NCBI GenBank assembly: GCA_001399805.1
Contig: LIHJ01000032.1
Span: 1-60,539 of the forward strand
DNA from: Candidatus Bathyarchaeota archaeon BA1
GTDB taxonomy: Archaea > Thermoproteota > Bathyarchaeia > Bathyarchaeales > Bathyarchaeaceae
Direction of reading: 5' to 3'
DNA: 60,539 bases
Positions 27,713 to 35,855 of this stretch are shown here, one piece after another. How positions within the stretch are numbered: the stretch's first letter is position 1; every line of letters starts with the position of its first letter. Under the pieces are notes generated by a model. The model was not told the DNA's origin. It was given only the letters and a program-made list of their open reading frames with translations, and made no database searches. Position numbers and translations under genes: made by a program.

Positions 27713-27985
27713 TTATCTGATGGTGTATGGGGTTTCGGTGGCGACCTGAACCGTAACCATGGGCTTTTTCCTCGATTGGTTCTCACTTTCACCCGATAGA
27801 GGATAATAACATTCCTTTGCCATGTATTCCAAGATTCTTCTCTTTCTTCGTAGATATCTCTGAAGGAAAAAGCCTACGTGGAAAGTCTGTATCGGGAGTC
27901 TGGAAGCCCATACGCTAACCTCGGGCATAATCACGCGTTCATTATTGCACAAACCCCTCATGCCTTCCGAAACAGAAGAATCCAT
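27713..27985 (-). CDS. Short hypothetical protein, doubtful
   Basis: A 90-codon frame (MDSSVSEGMRGLCNNER...), basic in the middle (RYLRRKRRILEYMAKEC). No motif is recognised and no Shine-Dalgarno is evident. It could be a remnant connected to the homing-endonuclease-like gene downstream on the same strand, or a spurious frame in the gap between that gene and the radical SAM gene. Confidence 0.25.
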   Translation of the reverse strand: MDSSVSEGMRGLCNNERVIMPEVSVWASRLPIQTFHVGFFLQRYLRRKRRILEYMAKECYYPLSGESENQSRKKPMVTVQVATETPYTIR

Positions 27986-28007
27986 AAAGAATGAAACTAC
28001 TGCCCAA

Positions 28008-29018
28008 TTAAATAAACAATTTCCTTGTAGAGTACGCGTGAGGAATCTCCTTGATTAACAAGGGAAAGGATTGAGCAAGTATGGAGGGTTCGCGGAAACA
28101 GTTTGTCAGACAGTCATTGCATGCAACACCCTTAAGGAAGCCGGCGTCCTCATCATTTAACACGTTGAATAACTTTTCCTTCATAAAGCATGGATATACG
28201 TTCCCTGACCAATCAACATATATTACGTCTTCCCCTCCCTTACAATAGAAGTTTGGGAGCCTATTCTTGTTGACCCTCAAGATATCCTCAATGTAGGTGC
28301 TTAGGTTTGCAACTGCGCTTCCTCCCCTTTTGAGCGATAAGATCGTTTCTACGGTCCCTCTTAAACTCTGGAATGAAAGCTCTTCTTCGGAAAGATTTTC
28401 GCCAAGGGGATAGATATGGGCATTGCTTTTAACTGGATAACAAAAGCCGAAGGGAACACCCAGTCGTTGGTTTACGTATCTCACAAGCTTTTCAACACCA
28501 TCCCCAACAATGTAAGAACTCAAGAATGTTAGGGTGTAGGTTCTTAACCCAACTTCCTTACAATGTTTAACGGTTTGCTCTTGCTTATTCTTTATGCCTT
28601 TGTGCCTCCTAATCCTTTCGCATAAGGCTTCATCCCAATGGTCAAAGGACACGCTGAGAAGAAACAATCCGGCCCCCTTCAACCTCATGATCGCACCTTT
28701 TGACGCTGTCCCATTCGTGGTCATGGCTGTCACCAGCCCTAATTGATTCGCATATCTAACTATCTCAACGATGTTTGGATGCAGGGTGGGCTCCCCTCCG
28801 GTAAAGTACACGATTAAGAATTTATTCTCAGATAGAAAATCCAAAACCTTCCTCGCATCCTCCACCCTCATGAACCTCGGGGGCTTTTTGTAGATATCAC
28901 ACATGATGCACCTACAATTACATTGGGTGGTTAGGGCAAAGACAGCGGTTCTTTTAAAACCCTTAAGGAACCTCACCAATGCCTCCTTCACACCAACCAT
29001 AGAGGGGGTCACCATCAA
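28008..29018 (-). CDS. Radical SAM protein with C-terminal cysteine cluster
   Basis: 336 residues. The [4Fe-4S]-SAM motif CNCRCIMC (CxxxCxxC) is near residue 34 and the GGEPTLHPN motif near residue 75. The C-terminal third carries further cysteines (FYCKGGEDVIYVDWSGNVYPC, GVACNDCLTNC), a SPASM-like auxiliary cluster region. Such enzymes act in peptide or cofactor modification or as glycan/lipid-modifying enzymes. The neighbours are glycosyltransferases and an archaeosortase-like protein, so surface modification is plausible. Substrate unknown. Confidence 0.8.
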   Translation of the reverse strand: MMVTPSMVGVKEALVRFLKGFKRTAVFALTTQCNCRCIMCDIYKKPPRFMRVEDARKVLDFLSENKFLIVYFTGGEPTLHPNIVEIVRYANQLGLVTAMTTNGTASKGAIMRLKGAGLFLLSVSFDHWDEALCERIRRHKGIKNKQEQTVKHCKEVGLRTYTLTFLSSYIVGDGVEKLVRYVNQRLGVPFGFCYPVKSNAHIYPLGENLSEEELSFQSLRGTVETILSLKRGGSAVANLSTYIEDILRVNKNRLPNFYCKGGEDVIYVDWSGNVYPCFMKEKLFNVLNDEDAGFLKGVACNDCLTNCFREPSILAQSFPLLIKEIPHAYSTRKLFI

Positions 29019-29277
29019 CTTTAGGAATTGCTCATCATCCGCAATATTGCTTTTTACTTTTGGCCCTTAAAACGGTTTTCTATGGCATACAATGACTTTT
29101 ACATTTAGGTTGCTAACGTGCGGATGATTCAGAGGTGAAAACCACGAAATGAATTGTAACGAATGCTATCGATGCGATATCCCCGCTACATTTTCTATAG
29201 AGGAATAATTAGAGAACAATGTAAGAGGGCAAAATCGCTATCGATTAAAACACATGATACAGACCATTGAAAAATTC

Positions 29278-29595
29278 CTATGCTTCGATGTCTAAAGGAA
29301 ACCCCGCGTCGACGATCCTTCGGATCACGGCTACATCCAGCTCTAAAGATTCTCCGCCCTCAAGATCAATCAATGTGTGCCGCAAACTTTTCGGAAGCCA
29401 CCTTATAGGCTTAGCTGGCCCCCGTCTGTGCCTAACCACCTTTTTGATCGTGGGTTCAGCTATTCTTCGGGGACCGGGATCCTTTGGCCTTTTTAACTCC
29501 AGAAGTGCGGGTAGAAAGATAAGCATGATGAACCCACATAACATAAGGATTAAGAAGATGAGCGCCCAAGGAATCCACATCAGAATCGGAATCAA
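29278..29595 (-). CDS. Small single-pass membrane protein
   Basis: 105 residues: an N-terminal hydrophobic helix (ALIFLILMLCGFIMLIFLPALL) followed by a basic linker (RPKDPGPRR, RHRRGPAKP) and a short acidic C-terminal domain. No family is recognised. It is the last gene of a tight three-gene operon (archaeosortase-like, GT2, this gene), starting one base after the GT2 stop. It could be an accessory subunit of the membrane glycosyltransferase. Confidence 0.6.
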   Translation of the reverse strand: MIPILMWIPWALIFLILMLCGFIMLIFLPALLELKRPKDPGPRRIAEPTIKKVVRHRRGPAKPIRWLPKSLRHTLIDLEGGESLELDVAVIRRIVDAGFPLDIEA

Positions 29596-29596
29596 T

Positions 29597-30895
29597 TTAC
29601 CTCTTATCTACGTTATTTTTCAGATTGTTAATATAACAGTTTCCTCTGCCATTATGAAGAGTTTTTGTCCACGTATTTTGCTGGTTTCCTGTAACCTTGG
29701 ATATGAATAGGTCAAGGAGGGCTTTGGTGCAGATCAATACATTGCATACAAAGGGCAGAAGCAACAACGGCATGAGCCAGTAAATTCGCACCCGCCGATC
29801 TAGATATGCGCCTATCCCTATCTCAAAGAAGGGGGCAAAGTTCCCCACCGTGCTGTAAGCAAAAATGGGAAGGATGATCCAGAAGGATTCGATCCACCAA
29901 GGAGGCTGAATGAAATATAACGTTACCCCAAGTATCCAAGCTAATGCAATAAGAACCGGAACGAAATAGATGTTAAGTAACAAGAAGCCATCAACCTTTT
30001 CTCTCAACCGCAAATTCCCACTTTTTATGAGAGGCCAGAGATGTTTAAAGGCGCACTGCATATGCCCCCTAGCCCAGCGGTACCGCTGATTCCAATATGA
30101 TCGCCAATCCTCGACCGCCTCCTCGTAACACTCCGCCTCATTCACGTATCGGATCCTATACCCAGCTAGATAAACACGAAGAGTTAAGTCGGTGTCTTCA
30201 GCCAGCAGGTTAGGATCCCAGCCGCCGAGAGACTCGGCCAAGGAGCGCCTGAATCCTCCCACAGTGCCTCCAAATTGAGGAATGAGCCGAAGATCATCTC
30301 GAGCCAACTGATCCACCCGATAACCGCCGATTCGCTCCAACGCAACGAGCCTGGTCATCATGGTTTCAGGCTCATTCAAAACGGTGACCCTCCCCTGCAC
30401 TCCACCCACTTCTGGGTCGACAAAATAGGCAGTTAACTTCTCGAGGATATCTCGTTGCGGATAGTAGTCGGCATCAAAACAATAAAGGATATCACCCTTT
30501 GCGTATTTTAGTCCCTCATTCAGTGCGTTAGACTTCCCGTTTCCTCCCTCTTCCTTGCTTCGATGGATCACTCTGATACGCCCGTACTCCTTTGCAAAAT
30601 CATCCGCTATTTTACCTGTTTGATCCGTGGATGCGTCATCTATGACAATCACATCAAGTTTGTCTTTTGGATATGTTAATTCGGTCATTCTTTGAAGAAG
30701 TTGATGAATGACACGTTCTTCATTACGTGCGGGAATTAGGATTGATATTGTTGGCTGATAAGTCACGTCATGAGGCGTATAATGAGGTTGCCCACGTCGA
30801 TAATATAGCGCAGTATGTGTGAAAATGTAATGCCGAACGAGATAAACCAGCATAATCGCCACCAAGAGGATGAAAATGAGATCCAGTATCAACAC
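29597..30895 (-). CDS. Processive membrane GT2 glycosyltransferase (cellulose synthase-like)
   Basis: 432 residues. One N-terminal membrane helix is followed by the GT2 domain with ISILIPARNEERVI, VIVIDDASTDQTGKIA, LYCFDADYYPQ (DXD), LAEDTDLTLR (catalytic ED) and QRYRWARGHMQ (QxxRW). Three or four C-terminal membrane helices follow. D-D-D-QxxRW plus the membrane pore is the hallmark of processive synthases of beta-linked polysaccharides. It starts 5 nt after the archaeosortase-like gene. The pairing of a GT2 with an exosortase-like protein is reminiscent of the XrtG/GT pairing known in bacteria. Confidence 0.85.
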   Translation of the reverse strand: MLILDLIFILLVAIMLVYLVRHYIFTHTALYYRRGQPHYTPHDVTYQPTISILIPARNEERVIHQLLQRMTELTYPKDKLDVIVIDDASTDQTGKIADDFAKEYGRIRVIHRSKEEGGNGKSNALNEGLKYAKGDILYCFDADYYPQRDILEKLTAYFVDPEVGGVQGRVTVLNEPETMMTRLVALERIGGYRVDQLARDDLRLIPQFGGTVGGFRRSLAESLGGWDPNLLAEDTDLTLRVYLAGYRIRYVNEAECYEEAVEDWRSYWNQRYRWARGHMQCAFKHLWPLIKSGNLRLREKVDGFLLLNIYFVPVLIALAWILGVTLYFIQPPWWIESFWIILPIFAYSTVGNFAPFFEIGIGAYLDRRVRIYWLMPLLLLPFVCNVLICTKALLDLFISKVTGNQQNTWTKTLHNGRGNCYINNLKNNVDKR

Positions 30896-30900
30896 TCTGC

Positions 30901-31482
30901 CTACCCTCCCTCCCGTGCTCTTTTTCGATACTCAGCGGACGTTAAAAACGAAAGTCCCAGCGACCAGATGGGCACTATCCACACAAAATCGATGGCCGGT
31001 CCCGTAATGAAGTCAACGGCTCTAAAGGCGCCCACCCCCAAATGGTGAACAGCGACAACCATCAAGGATAACCGAATGAAGCTCCATGCTAAACCCACAA
31101 TGTTACCCATCCCCAGCCAAACGATCTTGCTCCAAAGCGGGCCCTTCAGCGGGAATGTTAAGAGAACAAACAGTGAGCTAAAGATCATGGTGGAGATAAG
31201 ACCGGAGCGTTGCCATGTCATAATAACCCAAAAATCAGTCCCATCCAACAACCTTATGAGAAGCGCTGGTCCTTCAATGGTCCAGGCTCTCTCGCTTGGA
31301 ATCTGGGCTAGCAACAAGCCCTGTGCGGTGATTTCGGTGAGAAACATACGCACGGGATGCAGCAATAGACAGCCAAAAAATGCCACCACTAAAACGCCAA
31401 TCGCTATGTGCAGGCGCTGTGGTGTCTCCTTGCCAGGCCAAAATTTTGTCGAACTTTGCGTATATATCTTATTCGATTTCAT
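30901..31482 (-). CDS. Archaeosortase/exosortase-like membrane protein without the catalytic Cys
   Basis: 193 residues with about five membrane helices. The arrangement resembles exosortases/archaeosortases, including an Arg at the end of a helix (GLAWSFIRLSLMVVAVHHLG). At the position where the family has its nucleophilic Cys (typically aCsG), this protein reads WQRSGLIS, with no Cys in that loop. The third catalytic His is also not obvious, since the adjacent HH is displaced. It may therefore be an inactive paralogue working with the GT2 as a transport or assembly partner. First gene of its operon, with GGGAGAAAGA upstream of ATG. Confidence 0.6.
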   Translation of the reverse strand: MKSNKIYTQSSTKFWPGKETPQRLHIAIGVLVVAFFGCLLLHPVRMFLTEITAQGLLLAQIPSERAWTIEGPALLIRLLDGTDFWVIMTWQRSGLISTMIFSSLFVLLTFPLKGPLWSKIVWLGMGNIVGLAWSFIRLSLMVVAVHHLGVGAFRAVDFITGPAIDFVWIVPIWSLGLSFLTSAEYRKRAREGG

Positions 31483-31686
31483 TCTTTCTCCCGCTTAACC
31501 ACTATTGTTGCTTTGATAAGAAAAATTTAACGCAACCACTAAACTGAATAACTAGATAAACATGTGCTTGATGACTTTAAAGAGCAAGGTATTTAGAGAA
31601 ATTCCCATGTGTAGAAGTTTTGCTTAGGAATTCCAAAAATATCTTGGGAAGTGAGCGCATATTATGGAATGAAGGTTCACCACTTC

Positions 31687-32169
31687 TCACAATTTGTAGC
31701 CAATTTTCCTAAGGAAATCCTTTCTTGCCTTAACGTCTTCCTGTGTTTCGATCCCCTTACTTTTCATGCCGTCAATTACGCCCAAGATCCCTCTGCCCTG
31801 ATCCGTCTCTGCGATTATTACTTCTAAGGGGTTGGCGGTTGCGGCGTAAATGCCACAGACCTCAGGGACCTGTTTAATTTTATCTAAAACGTTGATAGGG
31901 TAGGCGTTTTTCATGAAGATGATAAAGCAGTGACCGCACCCCAGTTCCAAGGCATAGCGTGAAGCCAAATCCTTTAAGGCTTCATCGTTGCCTTCACACC
32001 TCACTAGGCAGGGTCCAGAGCTTTCGCAAAAGCCCACGCCAAATTTGATGTTTGGAACAGAGTTGGTTAATGCTTCGTATACATCCTCAACCGTTTTGAT
32101 GAAGTGCGACATCCCCAGTACTACGTTACATTCTTTCAGGGCCTCAATCCTTACCACTTTCAGCTCCAC
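31687..32169 (-). CDS. Adenosine-specific kinase family protein (DUF355)
   Basis: 160 residues matching the COG1839 / DUF355 family: [38 protein letters not shown], the near C-terminal [17 protein letters not shown] and a final [11 protein letters not shown]. Family members are annotated as adenosine/AMP-binding kinases, but the catalytic role is not well settled. It is divergent from the amidohydrolase at 32450. A shared role in purine nucleoside metabolism is plausible. Confidence 0.8.
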   Translation of the reverse strand: MELKVVRIEALKECNVVLGMSHFIKTVEDVYEALTNSVPNIKFGVGFCESSGPCLVRCEGNDEALKDLASRYALELGCGHCFIIFMKNAYPINVLDKIKQVPEVCGIYAATANPLEVIIAETDQGRGILGVIDGMKSKGIETQEDVKARKDFLRKIGYKL

Positions 32170-32449
32170 TCATCTCACCCATCATAGGTTTACGGTTTTC
32201 CCTTTTAAAGTAAATCTATTTTCGTTTGGATTCATTACGGAAAACATAGGGTTACATATGCGGGATATGGATCTGACATTAAACTAGCCGCTTTTCTTGC
32301 TTCCTTCCAGAATGTCAACAACCTCGTCAACTCCTGAAGTGGACCGAATCTTGTTTAGCGACTTCTGTGGGATATAAAGAAGTAACCGTCTTGAGTATAG
32401 AAATAATAATAGGTGTCAAGAGTCCAATAGATCTTTTGAGCGGGTTACT

Positions 32450-33805
32450 TTGAAGAATCAAGCAGACATCTTGATTAGAGAGGGGCTCATTGTCACCATG
32501 GATTCTAGGAGGCAAGTGATCGAAAGAGGAGCCATTGCTATCAAAAATCGTAGAATCGTGGCTGTTGGAAAATATTCGGATGTTAGAAGAAAGTATTCCG
32601 CCGAACGGAAAATCGATGCTTCTGGAAAAATAGTCATGCCGGGACTGATTTGCGCGCACACCCATCTTTACGGTATGCTTCTTCGCGGGGCACCGTTAAA
32701 AATCACTCCTCCTTCAGACTTTTCACAGATTCTCCAGAGGGTCTGGTGGCCCATGGACGAGGCCATGACCCAGCATGATGCATATGCAAGTGGAGCGGTT
32801 GCCTGTTTAGGGTTTCTTAAAACAGGAACCACATGCTTTGCGGATACATATTCTGGTCCCAATTCCATTCATTTGAGCCTCGATTCTATTGCGAGGGCTG
32901 TTGAGGAAGTGGGAATACGAGGTATCCTAGCCTTTGAGGCTACGGAACGGCACAGCCAGGAAGAGGGAGATAGGGGAATCCGAGAGAACGTGAGATTTAT
33001 TGAAAAAATTGCGAAGCGGGAGGAGTCGAGGGTTATGGGCATGTTCAGCCTTCACGCATCCTTCACATGCTCTGACAATATGATGGAAAGAGTGAGGGTA
33101 TTGGCCTCCAGATATAAAGTTCCCATAACGATACACGCTTCAGAGGGCTTGGTGGACGTTTACTATAACCTAGAAAGATACGGCAAGCGAACCATCGAAC
33201 GCCTCCACAATATGGGGTTACTGGGTCCAGAAGTTGTGCTCGCCCACTGCGTCCACGTGGATGAGGATGAAATTCACATCTTAAAGGAAACCGGGACAAA
33301 GGTAGCTCACAACCCCATGAGCAACATGCTCAACGCCGTGGGCGTTGCCCCAATAGCTAAGATGCTTCAAGAGGGCATACCTATTGGATTAGGTAATGAT
33401 GGATACATTTTCGACGGGTTTGAAAACATTCGGGTAGCCTTCCTACTACATAAGGTTCATCATAGAGACCCGAGGGTAATCCCCCCAGGAGCGGTCATGG
33501 AGATGTCTACCCTAAGATCCGCAGAGCTTTACGGCCTAGAAAGGGATCTTGGCTCCATTGAGGCGGGAAAAAGGGCCGATGTGATCATTATAAATTCGAG
33601 GCGAAGCCCAACCCCAGTCATCCCCCAAAGCGTGTATGGTCATCTGGTCGACACCATCCATGGTTCTGACGTAGAAACCGTGATCGTAGACGGCAGCGTC
33701 ATTATGGAGAATTATGAAGTTAAGACGGTGAACGAAGAAAAAATCCTGGAGGCAGCTCGCTCAGCAGCAGAAGGTCTTTGGGAAAAACTGGGCGCGATAC
33801 CGTAA
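32450..33805 (+). CDS. Amidohydrolase (SsnA / adenosine-type deaminase-like)
   Basis: 451 residues of the metal-dependent amidohydrolase superfamily. Metal ligands are visible in HTHLYGMLLRG near residue 70, a His in ITIHASEGL, HCVHVDEDEI, and the Asp in GLGNDGYIF. The FSQILQRVWWPMDEAMT segment is typical of SsnA-like aminohydrolases and related MTA/SAH deaminases. A TTG start at 32450 is used. The reaction is probably hydrolytic deamination of a purine or triazine-like substrate. Neighbouring genes (adenosine kinase-like, tautomerase) do not decide the substrate. Confidence 0.75.
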   Translation: MKNQADILIREGLIVTMDSRRQVIERGAIAIKNRRIVAVGKYSDVRRKYSAERKIDASGKIVMPGLICAHTHLYGMLLRGAPLKITPPSDFSQILQRVWWPMDEAMTQHDAYASGAVACLGFLKTGTTCFADTYSGPNSIHLSLDSIARAVEEVGIRGILAFEATERHSQEEGDRGIRENVRFIEKIAKREESRVMGMFSLHASFTCSDNMMERVRVLASRYKVPITIHASEGLVDVYYNLERYGKRTIERLHNMGLLGPEVVLAHCVHVDEDEIHILKETGTKVAHNPMSNMLNAVGVAPIAKMLQEGIPIGLGNDGYIFDGFENIRVAFLLHKVHHRDPRVIPPGAVMEMSTLRSAELYGLERDLGSIEAGKRADVIIINSRRSPTPVIPQSVYGHLVDTIHGSDVETVIVDGSVIMENYEVKTVNEEKILEAARSAAEGLWEKLGAIP

Positions 33806-33844
33806 AGCCTTCATTTCCATCACTACCATTTTAAGATAGAAGAA

Positions 33845-34030
33845 CTACCTCTTGCTTCTAAGGACCCCGCCTGAGGCGAAGTGCGTCTTAGGCATATCGT
33901 TAAAATAAATCCAGACAACTTCCTTTGAAACTCCAAGAACCTCCACCATGGCGTCGGTGATTGCCTTCACCAGTTTCTCCCTCTGCTCCTCTGTCCTCCC
34001 CTCAATCAGATTCACCTGAACAAAGGGCAC
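33845..34030 (-). CDS. 4-oxalocrotonate tautomerase-family protein
   Basis: About 61 residues. GTG 34030 is chosen because it makes the catalytic Pro the second codon (MPFVQVNLIEGR after Met), as the family requires an N-terminal Pro after Met removal. A GGAGGTGG Shine-Dalgarno stands about 7 nt upstream. The EQREKLVKAITDAMVEVLG and IYFNDMPKTHFASGG segments match the tautomerase fold. The frame extends five codons upstream to 34045, which would bury the Pro, so that start is rejected. Confidence 0.85.
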   Translation of the reverse strand: MPFVQVNLIEGRTEEQREKLVKAITDAMVEVLGVSKEVVWIYFNDMPKTHFASGGVLRSKR

Positions 34031-34092
34031 CCTAACCACCTCCACTCAAGGAATTGGGATGCTTCAGATAATTAATTATCGTTTTATGACCT

Positions 34093-34132
34093 TGGCGGGC
34101 CCGCAGGGATTTGAACCCTGGATATCCGGTTT
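34093..34132 (-). tRNA. Orphan 3' half of a tRNA (candidate split tRNA or remnant)
   Basis: On the minus strand a complete 3' tRNA portion is present: an anticodon-stem 3' strand (CCGG), a short variable loop, a T-arm (stem CAGGG/CCCTG with TTCAAAT loop), the acceptor strand CGGGCCC, discriminator G and encoded CCA. No D-arm or acceptor 5' strand lies upstream on either side within the next 1.4 kb. The upstream sequence has TCAG-AAA before the exon, the form of a BHB central helix and bulge, and a TATA-like element at about 34182-34190, about 25 nt from a possible start. It may be a trans-spliced 3' half or a degenerate copy. Confidence 0.5.
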
Positions 34133-34176
34133 CTGACGGTCTCCGGCTCCGAAGTTGTGACAGATAACAAGCATTG

Positions 34177-34200
34177 TGAAAGTTTATAATGCGATTATAA
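34177..34200. promoter_or_regulatory. Divergent TATA-like promoter pair for tRNA loci
   Basis: Between the orphan tRNA half (minus) and tRNA-Arg (plus) lie TTATAAAC on the minus strand (about 34182-34190) and TTATAA on the plus strand (about 34195-34200). The plus element is about 20-25 nt upstream of the tRNA-Arg 5' end; the minus element is at a similar distance from the leader of the orphan half. Archaeal TATA boxes centre about 26 nt upstream of the start site. Confidence 0.45.
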
Positions 34201-34218
34201 CTATGCCTAATATGACTT

Positions 34219-34329
34219 GGGCCCGTAGCCTAGTTGGATAGGGCGCAGTGGGTTAGACCGGCGAAAGCCTTCGGAGGTTGTCATGGAGAAAGCCTGATGT
34301 CGGGGGTTCGAATCCCTCCGGGCCCGCCA
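34219..34329 (+). tRNA. tRNA-Arg(TCG) with two introns
   Basis: The acceptor GGGCCCG pairs with CGGGCCC, the discriminator is G and CCA is encoded. The D-arm is GCCT...GGGC; the T-arm is GGGGG/CCCTC with TTCGAAT. The anticodon arm is only continuous if two inserts are removed: 34249-34266 (18 nt, position 29/30) and 34275-34290 (16 nt, canonical 37/38). The result is stem CAGGC/GCCTG and loop CTTCGGA, so anticodon TCG. For the second intron CTTC pairs with GGAG, flanked by the 3-nt bulges GGA and AAA, a BHB motif. The first intron's BHB is weaker (3 of 4 central pairs). Confidence 0.85.
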
Positions 34330-34332
34330 ACC

Positions 34333-35144
34333 TCAATTTGGAGCCTTGATTCTTAACGGAACCCTCTGGAAGAATAGCTCTCTTTCCTTTAATGCTCCAA
34401 TTCTTATTTCCCAATGTTCTTTACTCTTGGTCTTTTTGCTGAGGTATGGCCCTTTGAACTTAAGGTCAAGCAGACGATAGGTGAGCACCTTTAACTCGGA
34501 GAGAAACAACCTACTTTGTTGGCTTATCTTCACAGATCTAGCCGTCACACATCCATCTGTGTCAAATAAGCCAGCCAGAAAATACCTAAAAAGCTTGGAA
34601 GATCTGACAATTCTTGGAACCCTATACTCCTCTTCCTTAGCGCCGATCTTTAATCCTAAAACCCTCGTAAAATACCTGTAAATGATCTTGGAGTTAATAA
34701 GAAGAGAGTACGTATGCTTCTTTCTTGAATCTTTATAGAATTTAGGTTTATAATTAAAAAGCCTTGCCACGATATCTGCGAAAAACTCTAAATGATTATG
34801 CTCTCCTGTAACTATGATTCTCCAATAATATCCTCCCTTCTTTCTCTTCACGGGGCTCGCAATGGTTCCGTCCCCATTATTGCGCCGATTAGATATGCGA
34901 GATCTTCGCAAAGGTATGATGGCAGCGTGATCTTATGTGGTGAGCCTGGAAGGTAATAATGCTTTATCGATTTTTGAACGTTAATTATCGTTTTAGACCC
35001 TTTCTTCTTAACTATTTTTAAAAGATCAGGAACGCTCAAGCGTCTATCATGCGTAGGCGCAATAATTGGACATTGCGCATCGTATTTGGAATCGTGAATT
35101 TTCTCGAGGACGTTTAACCACGTACCTTCGTTAGGTCGTTTCAT
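34333..35144 (-). pseudogene. Two-motif LAGLIDADG homing endonuclease, frameshifted
   Basis: The N-terminal part from ATG 35144 (RRLSVPDLLKIVKKKG..., LAYLIGAIMG) and the C-terminal part (DGTIASPVKRKKGG..., FLAGLFDTDGCV) lie in different frames. A one-base addition in the GGGG run (plus-strand C run at 34872-34875) restores the first LAGLIDADG helix as LIGAIMGDGT. The joined protein of about 270 residues has both LAGLIDADG helices and so would be a single-chain endonuclease. Its stop is 4 nt from the tRNA-Arg 3' end. It is probably a tRNA-intron or element-derived endonuclease, now inactive unless the shift is an assembly error. Confidence 0.75.
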
Positions 35145-35150
35145 GAGAAA

Positions 35151-35270
35151 TCACGCTTTCCCAGTAAAGTACTCGCTAAGAATTTGCCGCAAAGTTTCTT
35201 GAATACTCATTAACCCTCGCCTTTCTTGTTCTTTCTCTAAGTGAACGTACATCTCCTCAGTGGCCGTCAT
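35151..35270 (-). CDS. Very small ribbon-helix-helix-like protein
   Basis: 39 residues from ATG 35270 (TTG one codon earlier): MYVHLEKEQERRG followed by SIQETLRQILSEYF. This spacing (strand, helix, turn, helix) resembles the RHH fold of CopG/Arc-type regulators. Its stop lies 7 nt before the homing endonuclease start on the same strand, so the two are likely cotranscribed and the small protein may regulate the endonuclease. No homology search was possible. Confidence 0.45.
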   Translation of the reverse strand: MTATEEMYVHLEKEQERRGLMSIQETLRQILSEYFTGKA

Positions 35271-35620
35271 CAAAAATCTTTTCGTGACAACCTTATTCTC
35301 ACCCTTCAAATATCTTACGTATCTTTAAGTACTCTAAGATACCACCAATTTAAAAACCCCTAAAAATTCCTTCAAGAAGCCTCAAGGAAGTTACACAAAC
35401 AAAAGATAGGAACCTAATATTGCTCGAGGGGGCATACCCGTCTGTGTCTCTCTATGCATCTGCGGGGGAGTCTGAACAAACGATTAAAGGGTTTCCTTAG
35501 AGTCATCCGCAACCGTACACTTAGCGATATGTCTTGTTTGAATCATCAGAAAAGGTAATGAATCCCCTTTCAAGAAACCTTTAATACGGATCATACAATT
35601 TACATACAATGCAGCAACGC
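35271..35620. other. Gap upstream of tRNA-Ile
   Basis: No credible coding frame. The stretch holds AT-rich runs and short G-rich blocks (GAGGGGGCATA, GCGGGGGAG). I see no terminator or promoter beyond a weak T-rich element near 35595-35605, before tRNA-Ile. Confidence 0.35.
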
Positions 35621-35737
35621 GGGCCGGTGGCTCAGCCTGGCTCCCATCCTAGCGATGGCCAGAAAGAGCATTCGGCTGATAACCGAAATAGCCGAAGGCT
35701 ACGGGATAGGTCGAGAGTTCAAATCTCTCCCGGCCCA
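35621..35737 (+). tRNA. tRNA-Ile(GAT) with two non-canonical introns
   Basis: Acceptor GGGCCGG/CCGGCCC, discriminator A, CCA not encoded. The T-arm is GAGAG/CTCTC with TTCAAAT. The anticodon arm TTCGG-CTGATAA-CCGAA is continuous, so no 37/38 intron is present. A 22-nt insert (35643-35664) interrupts the D-loop. It forms a textbook BHB with CTGG/CCAG as the 4-bp central helix, bulges CTC and AAA, outer D-stem GCTC/GAGC and an inner helix CCATC/GATGG. Removal gives a normal D-loop AGCCTGGCTA. A 20-nt insert (35688-35707) lies after the anticodon arm, with a TAGCC/GGCTA hairpin; removal leaves a 5-nt variable loop AGGTC. Confidence 0.9.
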
Positions 35738-35855
35738 CTTAGCTTTCGGCGCTCTTGGTGTTTAAGAAAATTGTTCAAGATTTGGTTCACTAAGGACCCT
35801 TTCAAAAGTAGTTTCGGTGTAAGATATTTATACTCTTTTTTCCATCATTGTTTCG

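Noticed and set aside
34093..35144. Orphan tRNA half and homing endonuclease as one long-intron tRNA gene
   Set aside because: No matching tRNA 5' half with GGGCCCG on the minus strand was found up to 35620, and an intact plus-strand tRNA-Arg lies between them.
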